Of a stretch of 64,000 nt of DNA, positions 26,113 through 35,212 are shown piece after piece. Below the pieces are notes generated by a model, which worked only from the letters and a program-made list of their open reading frames with translations, made no database searches and was not told the origin of the DNA. The DNA lies in assembly GCF_003441615.1 (NCBI RefSeq), contig NZ_CP031842.1, forward strand, positions 2,922,001 to 2,986,000, given 5' to 3'. Made by a program: the position numbers and the translations under genes. The stretch comes from Dechloromonas sp. HYN0024. Lineage in GTDB: Bacteria > Pseudomonadota > Gammaproteobacteria > Burkholderiales > Rhodocyclaceae. Every line of letters starts with the position of its first letter. The stretch's first letter is position 1.

Positions 26113-26159
26113 ATACTGTCCAATACCAGATTTGGCACAACGCCATACCTTTTTGGACA
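26113..26159 (-). promoter_or_regulatory. Composite LysR operator/promoter, site B (dmpB-L-M-N-O and divergent LysR gene)
   Basis: On the minus strand GGTATTGGACAGTAT (26113-26127) lies 17 bp from a half-conserved dyad (GGTAT kept at 26145-26149; the outer arm is TGTCC instead of ATACC). TTGGAC plus TAATCT at 18 bp gives a good -35/-10 for dmpB. The site is 19-65 bp upstream of the LysR start, as expected for an autoregulated divergent pair. Confidence 0.78.
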
Positions 26160-26177
26160 AGCACCAGGGGACAGACC

Positions 26178-27074
26178 ATGGACCTGCGTCACCTCAAATA
26201 CTTCATCGCTGTCGCCGAAGAACTCAACATCGGCCGGGCCGCGCTGCGGCTGTGCATCTCGCAGCCGCCGCTGACCCGCCAGATTCAGCAACTGGAAGAA
26301 GAACTCGGGGTCCAGCTGTTCATCCGCACACCACGCGGCGTTGAACTGACCCAGGCCGGCGAGATGTTCTACGAGGAAGCCAGCAACATCCGCGCCCTCG
26401 TCGAACAGGCCATCGAGCGCACCAAGCGGGCCGGCCAGGGCAAGCTCGGGCGGCTCGATATCGGCATTTTCGGCACCGGCATCCTGGGCACCATCCCCAG
26501 CCTGCTGCAGCTTTTCCGCGACACCAATCCGGATGTCGTCGTCTCGCTGCACACCATGTCAAAGTCGGAACAGATCGAAGCCTTGCGCCAGCGCCGCATT
26601 ACCATCGGCTTCAACCGCATGCTGGGGCCGCTGCCCGATATCACGACCGAACTGATCATGCGTGAGCCGCTTTATCTGGTCATCAATGCCGATCACCCGC
26701 TGGCCCGACTCGAATCAGTGCCTTTCGTGGAAGTATCGAAATATCCGCTGGTCCTTTTCCCCTCGGGGGCGCGGCCCAACTTTGTCGACCGCATCATCCA
26801 GCTCTGCCAGAACATGGGCGTCACGCCGCAGATTTCTCAGGTGGTGGGCGATGCCGTGACCGGCATGGCGCTGGTCGCCGGTGGCTTCGGCATGACCATC
26901 GTACCCAAGTCGGCGACCACCATCAGCCTGCCGGGCATTGTCTGCCGGCCATTTCGTGATGCGATCTCGGCCACCGTCGATCTCAGCTGCATTTACCGCA
27001 GCGACGACCATTCGCCAATCTTGCAGGCCTTCCTGGCCAGCGTGCAGAAATTCCGGGAATCGCCGACCAATTAG
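26178..27074 (+). CDS. LysR-type regulator of the set-1 phenol regulon (BenM/CatR-like)
   Basis: 298 residues from the ATG at 26178. The N-terminal winged HTH is typical: DLRHLKYFIAVAEELNIGRAALRLCISQPPLTRQIQQLEEELGVQLFIRTPRGVELTQAG. A periplasmic-binding-protein-like effector domain follows. The resemblance is to the CatR/BenM/ClcR branch that senses ring-cleavage intermediates. It is divergent from dmpB across operator site B. Four copies of a composite operator in this window are its predicted targets. It could correspond to AphT-type regulators of Comamonas, but the effector cannot be read from sequence. Confidence 0.9.
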   Translation: MDLRHLKYFIAVAEELNIGRAALRLCISQPPLTRQIQQLEEELGVQLFIRTPRGVELTQAGEMFYEEASNIRALVEQAIERTKRAGQGKLGRLDIGIFGTGILGTIPSLLQLFRDTNPDVVVSLHTMSKSEQIEALRQRRITIGFNRMLGPLPDITTELIMREPLYLVINADHPLARLESVPFVEVSKYPLVLFPSGARPNFVDRIIQLCQNMGVTPQISQVVGDAVTGMALVAGGFGMTIVPKSATTISLPGIVCRPFRDAISATVDLSCIYRSDDHSPILQAFLASVQKFRESPTN

Positions 27075-27090
27075 CCGGCAAAATCCAGGC

Positions 27091-27118
27091 AAAAAATGGG
27101 AGGCCAGAAGGCCTCCCA
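27091..27118 (-). terminator. Intrinsic terminator of the DUF1329-ending operon
   Basis: On the minus strand a 9-bp stem (TGGGAGGCC, loop TTCT, GGCCTCCCA) is followed directly by TTTTTT. It lies about 70 bp past the DUF1329 stop and 17 bp past the convergent LysR stop, so the stem may serve both, but only the minus strand has the T-run. Confidence 0.85.
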
Positions 27119-27186
27119 AAGGAGGGAGAGAGGGTTTCCAAAGGAACGCCCTCGCCCGCAGAGACAATTAAAACCTTACAACGCGA

Positions 27187-28500
27187 TCAGTCACCACCGC
27201 GCAGGTTCTGCACCTGGAAGAGGCCCGGAGGAGCCTTCTTCGGATCGACCTGGCCCTTGAACTGGGCGGTCGTGCAATGCTTGGCCTGGACGTCAACCAT
27301 GATCACGCCATCATCGATACCGATACCGGAACCCTTGTTGACCGGCAGGTGATGGTCAGGATGCGACTTGCCAACGCTGAAGGCCTTCCACAGTTCGCCC
27401 TTGCGGTCGTAAATGTCGATGGCGCCATTCACGTTCTGCAACTGGGCATCCATGTAGAAAGTCCGCTTGCTAATCGGATGGTTCGGATTGACCGGAGCCG
27501 CTTCGAGCACATAGACCTTGCGCAGCTGCCAGGTGGCATCCGGGAAGCAACCGCCCTGACCACCGTAGTTCACGAACTTGTAACCGTCGGCTTCCTTGAA
27601 CTCGTCGGAGAGCTTGAGTTCGTTGTGGTTCCACATCGGCAACAGCATGTTCTTGGTGCCCTTGTAGGTCCACTTCATGTCGGAAACGCGACCGTTGTAG
27701 CCTTCGAAGTCTTCAATCATCAGATCGGAGCCGAGGAAGGAGTCGGTCACCTGGCCCTGGGCCAGACGACGGACGCGACGCTGGAAGCCGAGATACAGGT
27801 AGGCATCGTCAAGCTTGCTGTCGTCTTCGAAACGCTGGATGAGGAGCTGAGTGTTCTTCAGATCCTGCGGCTCGTTGGCCTTGACGTAAATGGCGCGGTA
27901 GATGCCCGACGGATTCGGGGTGATTTCCGGAATCGGCGCATTGTTGGTGCGATGCATGAAGTTCAGGAAGTGGAAGTCATACTTGATGGTCTTCTCAATC
28001 TGCCCGGTGGTCATGTTGCGATAACGCCAGTAGAACGGCGAGATGACGGCACCGTCACCCCAGTTCACACCGTACTTGTAGTTCCAGGCCAGCTTTTCGC
28101 CAGCGCGCGGATCTTTCAGATCCGGCTCTTCCGGGAACGGACGGCCGGCCACGTAGCCGGTCAGATTGTCGCCCGGCTTGGCACCCAGCTTGGTCTTGTT
28201 CAGATTGGCCTTGGTGGCGTTGATGTAGCCACTGTTGATCATGAACTGGGTGGTGGCACCGACTTTCATTTCGAAAGCACCATCCTTGATCAGCTTGTGC
28301 AGACCGACCGAAAGAACTTCCTTGAACTGGTCGGCATTGGCCTTGTTGATCACCGTACCCGGCGTCACACCGGCAACGCTGGGCATGCCGGCCTTGTAGG
28401 GATTAAAGGTGTTTTCGACATCAGCTTCCGTCGCAGCGAATGCCGAGCCGACAAATCCTGCTGCCACGAGGGGCAGCAGGGAAATCATGGCTTTTTTCAT
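27187..28500 (-). CDS. DUF1329-family exported protein
   Basis: 437 residues with a clear signal peptide (KKAMISLLPLVAAGFVGSAFA). I recognise the DUF1329 family, predicted periplasmic/outer-membrane-associated with a lipoprotein-carrier-like beta fold. Landmarks are NPYKAGMPSVAGVTPGTVINKANADQF, AGRPFPEEPDLKDPRAGEKLAWN and the C-terminal KAFSVGKSHPDHHLPVNKGSGIG. Members are regularly found beside DUF1302 and RND genes in degraders of hydrophobic or aromatic compounds; the biochemical role is unknown. Last gene of the LysR-linked envelope operon, 21 bp after the DUF1302 gene. Confidence 0.87.
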   Translation of the reverse strand: MKKAMISLLPLVAAGFVGSAFAATEADVENTFNPYKAGMPSVAGVTPGTVINKANADQFKEVLSVGLHKLIKDGAFEMKVGATTQFMINSGYINATKANLNKTKLGAKPGDNLTGYVAGRPFPEEPDLKDPRAGEKLAWNYKYGVNWGDGAVISPFYWRYRNMTTGQIEKTIKYDFHFLNFMHRTNNAPIPEITPNPSGIYRAIYVKANEPQDLKNTQLLIQRFEDDSKLDDAYLYLGFQRRVRRLAQGQVTDSFLGSDLMIEDFEGYNGRVSDMKWTYKGTKNMLLPMWNHNELKLSDEFKEADGYKFVNYGGQGGCFPDATWQLRKVYVLEAAPVNPNHPISKRTFYMDAQLQNVNGAIDIYDRKGELWKAFSVGKSHPDHHLPVNKGSGIGIDDGVIMVDVQAKHCTTAQFKGQVDPKKAPPGLFQVQNLRGGD

Positions 28501-28521
28501 GTGTTTGTCTCCGGGTAGAAG

Positions 28522-30531
28522 TTAGAACTTGTAGTTAACACGAACGAAGATGTCGTTTTCCTTGAACGCGGCGCCAATCGGGCCGGCGCGGAAGCGACCG
28601 AGGGGTTCCATGCCGCCCAGACCATAGGACTGGCCAACACCCTGAACGCCTGCGTTGTAGCTGGTGAAGGGCTCGTACGGATTACAGGAACGGCAGTCAT
28701 CGAACTTCCAGCGCGAACGACCTTCAGCCAGTTTGTAGTTGGCACCGAGGGTCACCTTCAGATCGTTCGTCGCATTCCACTCGATCTGCGGCGCAATTGC
28801 CGAAGCCTGGGCCTGGAAGTCATGGGCGAAGATGATCTGCGGGCTGAGCGTGCCATTGCGCAGGAAGGCCTTGATCAGCAGGGTAGCGATGAAGTTGTCC
28901 TTCCAGTCAGGCATACCGACCGGGCCGAGAGGACCTTGGTTATACTCGTGATTGAAGATGTGCTGGTAGAACAACTGACCGGAGAACAGCGTGGCCGAGG
29001 TCTCGCTGATGAACGGAACAAAGGTCGGACGATCGAGACCGATGACCGAACGGAACACATTGTTCTTCGAGTACAACTCGGTCCGCGCCGTATTGGCGAA
29101 TTCCTCACCGCTGGTATAGGCACCTTCCATACGAACTGCAGCGCCGATAGACGGAAGCTGGAAGTCCATCGAGCCACCAATCAGGTTAACGCGCGGGAAG
29201 TACATATCAAAGGCGATCAGGCTCTTGACCGGCCCAACGCCAGGAATATTCCCATTGCCACCGGTGAAGGGATTGACCGTACCATTACCATTGATCGAAT
29301 GCAGCGACGGCAGTTGCGAACGATAAGTCAGGGCATTGAGCGAGAAGGACAAACCGTTCGCAGTCACGCCTTCAAACTTGCCACCCAGTTGGGTGTTGGA
29401 CAGCGTCCAGTTCGGAAGATGAACCGTACGGATACCAATCTGATGCGGTCCGAAATCGGTTGCCACCGTGCCACCGCCGGCGAAGTTCGACACCGTGCCA
29501 CCGTTATCCCACAGATTAGCCATACCGCGGAAGAAACAGCCCGCATCCAGAATCACGTTCGGCGTACCGCACTGGCCCAGGTTGTTGGCGCGGAATTGAT
29601 CAAAGTTCCAAACCACCTGGAAGTTACGATCCTGCATCGACTCGCTGGCCCCCATGCGATATTCGCCCTGGGCGATCCACATCGGGATACGGATGTCGGA
29701 CAGTTCGTCGTATATGTTGTTACGCGAATAATCAACCGGGTTGATCACATCGAGCACGCGGAATAGGTCCGTACGGCCCCACACCACCTGCTGCTTACCC
29801 ACCTTGAGGAACAGTTCCTTGCCATCGCCGAGATCGAAAGTCTTCTTGGCGTACAACTCGCGAACGAAGTCGAGGCGCTTATTGAATTCCGGCATTTCCA
29901 GTTCGGACAGCTTCTTGTCACCATAGCCACCAAAGTCTCGGCAGCCACGGCTATCGACATCGCACGGACGGACCGGGACGCCAAATGCCACGCCACCCTC
30001 GGTTGCATGCCAACGGTCGCCAAGAACACGCATACCCTCGTTAGGGTTTTGGGTCAGATTAAAACCAAAAGCATTGGTTCCCGGCAGGCCCAGAGCAACA
30101 CCAATCGGGTTATTGACACCACCACCGTGAGGCACATAGGGCAGATTCAATGGCGTTCCGGCGTTGGTCGGGGCAGGCGGCAAGCCCGGCCCAGCGACGT
30201 TCTCTAGAACAATTGGCCCACCAGCATTCTTGCCATACTCGCTGCTGTTCATGCGATAAACGCCGTCATAGCTACCGCGCAGAATGCTGTGGATACCCCA
30301 GCCATTTCCGGCTTTCTTGTCCGCTTCAACCTGCAGCGTGTTGCGGAACTTGGCAAGACCGGTGTGCTCGCGATGTGCCGTATGGTTTTCATAGGTCACA
30401 TCGACCTGCCAGGGCGAAGATTCTTCGCCCATGGACGGCAGATCAGCTGCCCAGGCCTGTGATGCGAAAGTGGCGGAGAGCGCGGCCGCGATGAGCGTCA
30501 GACGCCTTCCAGTGTTTTGTTTTGTCTCCAT
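28522..30531 (-). CDS. DUF1302-family outer-membrane beta-barrel-like protein
   Basis: 669 residues: signal peptide (GRRLTLIAAALSATFASQAWA), alternating amphipathic segments throughout and a C-terminal Phe after a beta strand (ENDIFVRVNYKF), the usual outer-membrane sorting end. Motifs such as FLKVGKQQVVWGRTDLFRVLDVINPVDYSRN are typical of DUF1302. Likely an outer-membrane channel or binding protein working with the DUF1329 and RND partners; possible passage of hydrophobic aromatic substrate or product is inference. Several Cys pairs (CDVDSRGC, CRSC) suggest disulfides in loops. Confidence 0.87.
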   Translation of the reverse strand: METKQNTGRRLTLIAAALSATFASQAWAADLPSMGEESSPWQVDVTYENHTAHREHTGLAKFRNTLQVEADKKAGNGWGIHSILRGSYDGVYRMNSSEYGKNAGGPIVLENVAGPGLPPAPTNAGTPLNLPYVPHGGGVNNPIGVALGLPGTNAFGFNLTQNPNEGMRVLGDRWHATEGGVAFGVPVRPCDVDSRGCRDFGGYGDKKLSELEMPEFNKRLDFVRELYAKKTFDLGDGKELFLKVGKQQVVWGRTDLFRVLDVINPVDYSRNNIYDELSDIRIPMWIAQGEYRMGASESMQDRNFQVVWNFDQFRANNLGQCGTPNVILDAGCFFRGMANLWDNGGTVSNFAGGGTVATDFGPHQIGIRTVHLPNWTLSNTQLGGKFEGVTANGLSFSLNALTYRSQLPSLHSINGNGTVNPFTGGNGNIPGVGPVKSLIAFDMYFPRVNLIGGSMDFQLPSIGAAVRMEGAYTSGEEFANTARTELYSKNNVFRSVIGLDRPTFVPFISETSATLFSGQLFYQHIFNHEYNQGPLGPVGMPDWKDNFIATLLIKAFLRNGTLSPQIIFAHDFQAQASAIAPQIEWNATNDLKVTLGANYKLAEGRSRWKFDDCRSCNPYEPFTSYNAGVQGVGQSYGLGGMEPLGRFRAGPIGAAFKENDIFVRVNYKF

Positions 30532-30576
30532 GGATCAAACCCCCAATGGTGTTGTTAAAAAAAGTTTGCTGTTCCC

Positions 30577-30592
30577 CTCCGGTCTTCCGGAG
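30577..30592. repeat. Small inverted repeat between the RND and DUF1302 genes
   Basis: CTCCGG-TCTT-CCGGAG, a 6-bp stem right after the RND stop. On the minus strand a run of seven T follows, but about a dozen bases later, so it is at best a leaky terminator or processing site. Confidence 0.35.
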
Positions 30593-30597
30593 TGTTA

Positions 30598-32988
30598 TTA
30601 ATCGTTTTCCAGAACACCGTCTTCGTCGTAATGCACGGCCGTCACAAACTTGGGTTTGAAGACGACGCACCATGACGGCACGATCAGTACGGCAGCGATC
30701 GCGTTGACGATGAGCATGAAAGAAAGAAGGATCGCGGCGTCCGACTGGAAGCGCAGGTCGGACATGAAGATCCACATGACGACACCGGCGATCAGCGTCA
30801 CCGCCGTGAAGCTGACGGCGTAACCGGTGGTGGCGACAGCGGTGATGACGGCCTTCTTCATGTCGCGCATCACGGCGTACTCCTCGCGGATGCGGTCCAT
30901 GAAATAGACGGCGTAGTCGATACCGACCCCGACGCCGACGGCGATGACCGGCACGGTGTTCACGCTGATCCCAATGTTCAGGGCACCCATGTAGGCGTAG
31001 GTCATCAGCGTCGAGAACAGCATCGGCAGGATCATCAGCCAGCCGGCGTGCAGCGAGCTGTAATAGACCATGACGATAAAGAAGGCGAGCAGCATGACCG
31101 CCGGGATGATGATCATGTGGTCGGTATGCAGGGCCTGGTTGCCGGCCGCCGTGACGCCGATGATGCCGCCTCCGAGTTCGATGTGCAGACCGGGGACGTC
31201 CTTCTCGATCTGCTTGATGCCTTCTTCAGCCAGGGCGACGATGCGGTTGATCGTCTCGGCCTGGTGGTCCTTGTAGTAGAAGACCATGTTGGCTTCGTTT
31301 TCGTCGGAAGTAACGAATTCCTTCAAGGCACCGGGAATCGGGCTGGAGGCCATGTAGGCGAACATCAGACCGCCGATTTCGTCGGCCGTGTCAGGCAATT
31401 GCATCCAGCGCGGATCGTCGTTGTGGGTCAGCTTGTTGACCACGCGCAGAACGCCCGGCATGGCCTTGGTGCCACCCAGCGTCGGGTCGGACAGCATGTG
31501 GGCCTGGAAACGCTCGATGGCGGCCATGACTTCCGGACGCTTGATGCCGCCCTTCTCCTCAACCCGTGCCGCGACGTGCAGTTCCTCGGAACCCGGGAAG
31601 CGCGTGTTGATTGCCTTGGTCGATACGTTGTAGTCGTGGCTCAGGTGCAGCAGCGGCGAGCCCGGCTCGGATTCACCAAGTTGCACCTTGCTCACGAAGT
31701 AGGTGCCACCAATGGCGCCGATCAGGGTCAGGATCAGGATGGAGCGGGCGCCACCATCGGTACCGCCGGTCAGGGCCATGGCCTTGCCGAGGAAGGCACG
31801 GATGCCTTCGTTACCGTTGTGGTGGTTCTTCGGCGCCGGCAGGATGGTCAGGGCCAGCGGGACCATGAAGTGCACCGTGAAGATCACCGAGAAACCCCAG
31901 AAACCAGCAGCCAGGCCGAGCTTGAAGTTGAAGGGCGCGGCACCGAGCATGAGGACGGCAATACCAACCGCATCGACGATGATGGCCAGCGAACCGGGAC
32001 GGAACAAGGCATCGAGCGCATTGCGGGCGGCCTTCTTGCCGTCATGGACAATGGCCAGTTCCTCGTAATAACGCACCACCAGCTGCACACCATGTGACGT
32101 GGCACGGGCGGCAATCAGGAAGGGAATCGGCAGGGAAAGCGGCTCGAGGTTGATGCCCATCGCCGCCATGAAGCCAAGGCCCCAGATTGACGACAGCGCA
32201 ATGCCGAGCAGCGGCAACGCCACACCGTAAAAACGTCGGAAGTAGAGAATCAGGAGGGCGGACAGCAGGAGCAGCGTCCACATCATAATCTCGACGATCT
32301 GGTTGAGATAGGTATAGACCCAGCCGGTGAGCACCGGGTTACCGGTCACATAAATCTTGTGCCCCGGCTTGGCCAGGGTCTCGCGCACCTGCTGCAGGGC
32401 GGCGAAAGTCGCCGGATAGTCGATCGAGCCCTCGTTCATCTGGGCCTTGATCAGCGCCGCCTTCATATCCGGCGAAACGAGCAGGCCGTAGATGGTCGGG
32501 TTGGCGATGACGTCGTTCTTCAACTGCTCGAGTTCGGCTACGGTACGGGTCGGCTTGAGCGGGTCGTAGTAGGACTCGGACGCGAAGCCGCCCTGGTCAT
32601 CGAGGAAGACCTTGCGCGCCGTGCGGTGCGTCAGGCTGCTGACCAGGTTGTGGTTAACGCTGGGCAGATTGTCCACGCCCTGGGTCGCTTCGTGAATCAG
32701 CTTGAGGGTTTCATCGTTGAAGATGGTGCCCTTGTCGACTTCGACCGACATGACGATCATGTTGGCGCCGCCGAAGTTCTCCTTCAGACGGTTGTAGACC
32801 TTGATGTAGCCGTGATTCTGCGGCAGCAGATCGGCAAAATCCGTGAAGACGCGCAGGCTGGGTAGGGCCATGCCGAACAGGCAGGTGACGAGCAGAACCA
32901 GCGACAGCACGATCTTGGGATTACGGAAAATCCATTCCTCGCCCTGATGCAGGGCGTGGGTAATGGCGTGACGTGTTTTTGCAACCAT
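30598..32988 (-). CDS. RND/MMPL-family membrane permease
   Basis: 796 residues, about 12 predicted spans in two repeats, each with a large extracytoplasmic loop. The layout is that of MMPL/HpnN-like RND proteins rather than AcrB (about 1,050 residues). First span: PKIVLSLVLLVTCLFGMALPSLRVF, then the family's TDFADLLPQNHGYIKVYNRLKENFGG. Conserved membrane blocks: GVALPLLGIALSSIWGLGFMAAMG and VIAVGVGVGIDYAVYFMDRIREE. Proton-driven export or lipid-type transport is the family role; substrate unknown. It is the second gene of the LysR-linked envelope operon, 20 bp after the YCF48-like gene. Confidence 0.92.
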   Translation of the reverse strand: MVAKTRHAITHALHQGEEWIFRNPKIVLSLVLLVTCLFGMALPSLRVFTDFADLLPQNHGYIKVYNRLKENFGGANMIVMSVEVDKGTIFNDETLKLIHEATQGVDNLPSVNHNLVSSLTHRTARKVFLDDQGGFASESYYDPLKPTRTVAELEQLKNDVIANPTIYGLLVSPDMKAALIKAQMNEGSIDYPATFAALQQVRETLAKPGHKIYVTGNPVLTGWVYTYLNQIVEIMMWTLLLLSALLILYFRRFYGVALPLLGIALSSIWGLGFMAAMGINLEPLSLPIPFLIAARATSHGVQLVVRYYEELAIVHDGKKAARNALDALFRPGSLAIIVDAVGIAVLMLGAAPFNFKLGLAAGFWGFSVIFTVHFMVPLALTILPAPKNHHNGNEGIRAFLGKAMALTGGTDGGARSILILTLIGAIGGTYFVSKVQLGESEPGSPLLHLSHDYNVSTKAINTRFPGSEELHVAARVEEKGGIKRPEVMAAIERFQAHMLSDPTLGGTKAMPGVLRVVNKLTHNDDPRWMQLPDTADEIGGLMFAYMASSPIPGALKEFVTSDENEANMVFYYKDHQAETINRIVALAEEGIKQIEKDVPGLHIELGGGIIGVTAAGNQALHTDHMIIIPAVMLLAFFIVMVYYSSLHAGWLMILPMLFSTLMTYAYMGALNIGISVNTVPVIAVGVGVGIDYAVYFMDRIREEYAVMRDMKKAVITAVATTGYAVSFTAVTLIAGVVMWIFMSDLRFQSDAAILLSFMLIVNAIAAVLIVPSWCVVFKPKFVTAVHYDEDGVLEND

Positions 32989-33008
32989 GGTGTTGTTCTC
33001 TCCCTGGC

Positions 33009-33974
33009 TTATTGTTTGGCGTGCGTGCTGACCGCACGGAGCAGCCCGCCGGGGCCGCCGATCACGATGGCCGACTGGCCGGGCAGGGAAGCGCCGCCAC
33101 CCAGGAAGACCGGCACCGCGTCGGTATAGGGCACGGCGCGCCAGCTGTTGCCTTCAAGCTGGGCAATGACGCCACCGGCACCGACGCCGAAGGGCTTGCC
33201 TTCATGCATGAACAGCCGATTGAGCGCGGCGCGCGTGGTATTGACCTGCTTGCTCCAGGTCTTGCCGCCATCGGTGGTGTGCAGCATCTGGCCAGCCACA
33301 CCGGCCACCCAGCCTTCGCTGCGCGAAGCAAACAGGGATGCGTAGGGATAGAACTCGCCCGGCATCTTGGGACCCTTCTTCCAGGTCGCACCGCCGTCCT
33401 CGGTCATCACCGTCAGGCCGAATTCACCGAGGGCGATGCCATTTTTCTCATCCAGAAACTGGATCGTCGTGATCTGGGTGTCTTCGCCCAGATCGGTGGT
33501 CTTCCAGGTGGCGCCACGATCCGCACTGCCGGAGATCACCGAATTGACGCCCGCCACCCACCAGCCACCCTGCTTGTCGCAGGTCACCGCCAGCGGCGTA
33601 CGCGGCATTTCGAGGGGAACCGACTTCCAGTTGGTGCCATCGGCATCGGCCGACCAGACCTTGTGATAGTGATCGATGGCGACAAAGCCCTGATCGCCGC
33701 AGACCGTCATGTCGACCAGCGAGGTATTGCCAAGCACCGTCCGTTTCCAGCTCTTGCCCTGATCTTCAGAGACCAGCACAGCACCACTTTGGGTGCCGGC
33801 GACAATGACCTTGCCATTGCTCGCCATCGCCTGACTGATGTCATAGCGCTGCACCGGGCGCAAACGCTCGGCGGCAATCCCAGACATGTCCGGGCCTTGC
33901 GAGCAGGCAGTAAGCGCCCCGCACGCAATGGTGGCGCCCAGCGGCAGCCACGATATTTTCTTCACCCAGTCCAT
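33009..33974 (-). CDS. YCF48/BNR-repeat exported lipoprotein
   Basis: 321 residues with a good lipobox (IACGALTACSQG), so probably an outer-membrane lipoprotein. The mature part is a beta-propeller made of BNR-like repeats (SEDQGKSWKRT, SADRGATWKTT, TEDGGATWKKG, TTDGGKTWSKQ), the layout of the YCF48/photosystem assembly factor-like family. A lead gene of this kind is common in operons with RND, DUF1302 and DUF1329 genes. It starts 110 bp downstream of LysR operator site C. Confidence 0.88.
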   Translation of the reverse strand: MDWVKKISWLPLGATIACGALTACSQGPDMSGIAAERLRPVQRYDISQAMASNGKVIVAGTQSGAVLVSEDQGKSWKRTVLGNTSLVDMTVCGDQGFVAIDHYHKVWSADADGTNWKSVPLEMPRTPLAVTCDKQGGWWVAGVNSVISGSADRGATWKTTDLGEDTQITTIQFLDEKNGIALGEFGLTVMTEDGGATWKKGPKMPGEFYPYASLFASRSEGWVAGVAGQMLHTTDGGKTWSKQVNTTRAALNRLFMHEGKPFGVGAGGVIAQLEGNSWRAVPYTDAVPVFLGGGASLPGQSAIVIGGPGGLLRAVSTHAKQ

Positions 33975-34083
33975 CCATTCCTCCAGTTATCCGTGCCTTT
34001 TTGGGTGGCACTTTTTTCCGTCATGTTTCGTTTAAAAAGCGAATGACTCTTTGCCTTGTTCAGACTATGCAACACCCCATACA

Positions 34084-34130
34084 ATACCGTCCAATACCAA
34101 TTAACGCGAACTTGAATACCCTTTAGGTAT
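34084..34130 (-). promoter_or_regulatory. Composite LysR operator/promoter, site C (envelope operon)
   Basis: On the minus strand ATACC-N5-GGTAT (34116-34130) is followed after 17 bp by GGTATTGGACGGTAT (34084-34098), identical in core sequence and spacing to site A. TTGGAC is a possible -35; a TA-rich -10 lies about 18-21 bp on. The YCF48-like gene starts 110 bp downstream. The rest of 33975-34222 holds no gene. Confidence 0.8.
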
Positions 34131-34222
34131 CAGACTTTTCGCATTGAAAACCGGGCGTTAGTGCATTGAATACGGAGCAACGCGGGCACGGGAAGCCTTC
34201 CCCGCACCCCGTCAGTCAGACT

Positions 34223-34414
34223 TCAGCGTCCGAGTTCCTTGGCTGTCTTGCCGGCAATACCCCACTGGGCTTTCGGCACATCGTGAATCCACACGCGAAC
34301 GTTTTCGATGGGTGCACCAACCGCTTCGACCAGCGCCGCGGTCACCTTCTCGATGACGGCTTTCTTCTGTTCGTCGGTCCGGCCTTCAACCATGTAAATT
34401 TGTGCGAACGGCAT
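34223..34414 (-). CDS. dmpI: 4-oxalocrotonate tautomerase (set 2)
   Basis: 63 residues, the standard 4-OT length. After Met removal Pro1, Arg11 (VEGRTDEQKK) and Arg39 (ENVRVW) are present. Position 50 is Trp (AQWGIAGK) where the classical enzyme and the set-1 copy have Phe. Last gene of the set-2 meta operon, 9 bp after dmpH. Confidence 0.93.
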   Translation of the reverse strand: MPFAQIYMVEGRTDEQKKAVIEKVTAALVEAVGAPIENVRVWIHDVPKAQWGIAGKTAKELGR

Positions 34415-34423
34415 GGTGTCTCC

Positions 34424-35212
34424 TTAGATGAAACGGCAGCTGACGCCGCCCAGCGCCTGAATGCGCAGATTGACGTGATCGCCGGCCTTGACCGCCACAG
34501 CCTCGGTGACACCACCAGAGAGGATCATCGTGCCGGCCGGGATTTCCTCGCCGCGGGCGCCAAGATGATTGGCCAGCATGGCGATGGCAGCCGCCGGGTG
34601 ACCGAGCACGGCAGCGCCGGCACCGATGGCAACCGGCTCACCGTTCTTCTCCATGACCACACCCAGAGTGCGCAAATCGAGACCGGCCACCGGGGTCATC
34701 TGGCCGCCGAGGACAAAACGCGACGACGAGCAGTTGTCGGCGATGACGCTCTTGAGATCGAACTTGAAGTCGCGGTAGCGCGAATCGATGATCTCGATGC
34801 CCGGCATGATGAAATCGGTAGCAGCAAGGACGGCACCAATATGGCAACCGGGGCCCTTGAGCGCCTTCTTGAGGACGAACACGATTTCCGGCTCGACCTT
34901 GGGGTGGATCAATTGATCAATCTTGATTTCGCCACCATCGGCGACGCTGAAGTAATCGACCAGGAAGCCGAAACACGGGGTCTCGACGCCCATTTGCTTC
35001 ATCTTGGCATGCGAGGTCAGGCCGGCCTTGAGGCCAACGACCTTGTTGCCACGAGCCAGCTTGCGACGCAGGATTTCGGCCTGGATGGCGTAGGCGTCAT
35101 CCCAGTCCATCTCGGGATGGGCATCGGTAATCTTGACGACGTCATGGGCCTGCAGTTCGGCATTTTCGAGCAGCTCGGCGAGCTGGGCGATGGTTTGTTG
35201 GTTCAGTTTCAT
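34424..35212 (-). CDS. dmpH: 4-oxalocrotonate decarboxylase (set 2)
   Basis: 262 residues. [44 protein letters not shown] and [37 protein letters not shown] match the DmpH branch. It overlaps dmpG by 4 bp. It is clearly a paralogue, not a recent duplicate, of the gene at 18419-19222. Confidence 0.94.
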   Translation of the reverse strand: MKLNQQTIAQLAELLENAELQAHDVVKITDAHPEMDWDDAYAIQAEILRRKLARGNKVVGLKAGLTSHAKMKQMGVETPCFGFLVDYFSVADGGEIKIDQLIHPKVEPEIVFVLKKALKGPGCHIGAVLAATDFIMPGIEIIDSRYRDFKFDLKSVIADNCSSSRFVLGGQMTPVAGLDLRTLGVVMEKNGEPVAIGAGAAVLGHPAAAIAMLANHLGARGEEIPAGTMILSGGVTEAVAVKAGDHVNLRIQALGGVSCRFI

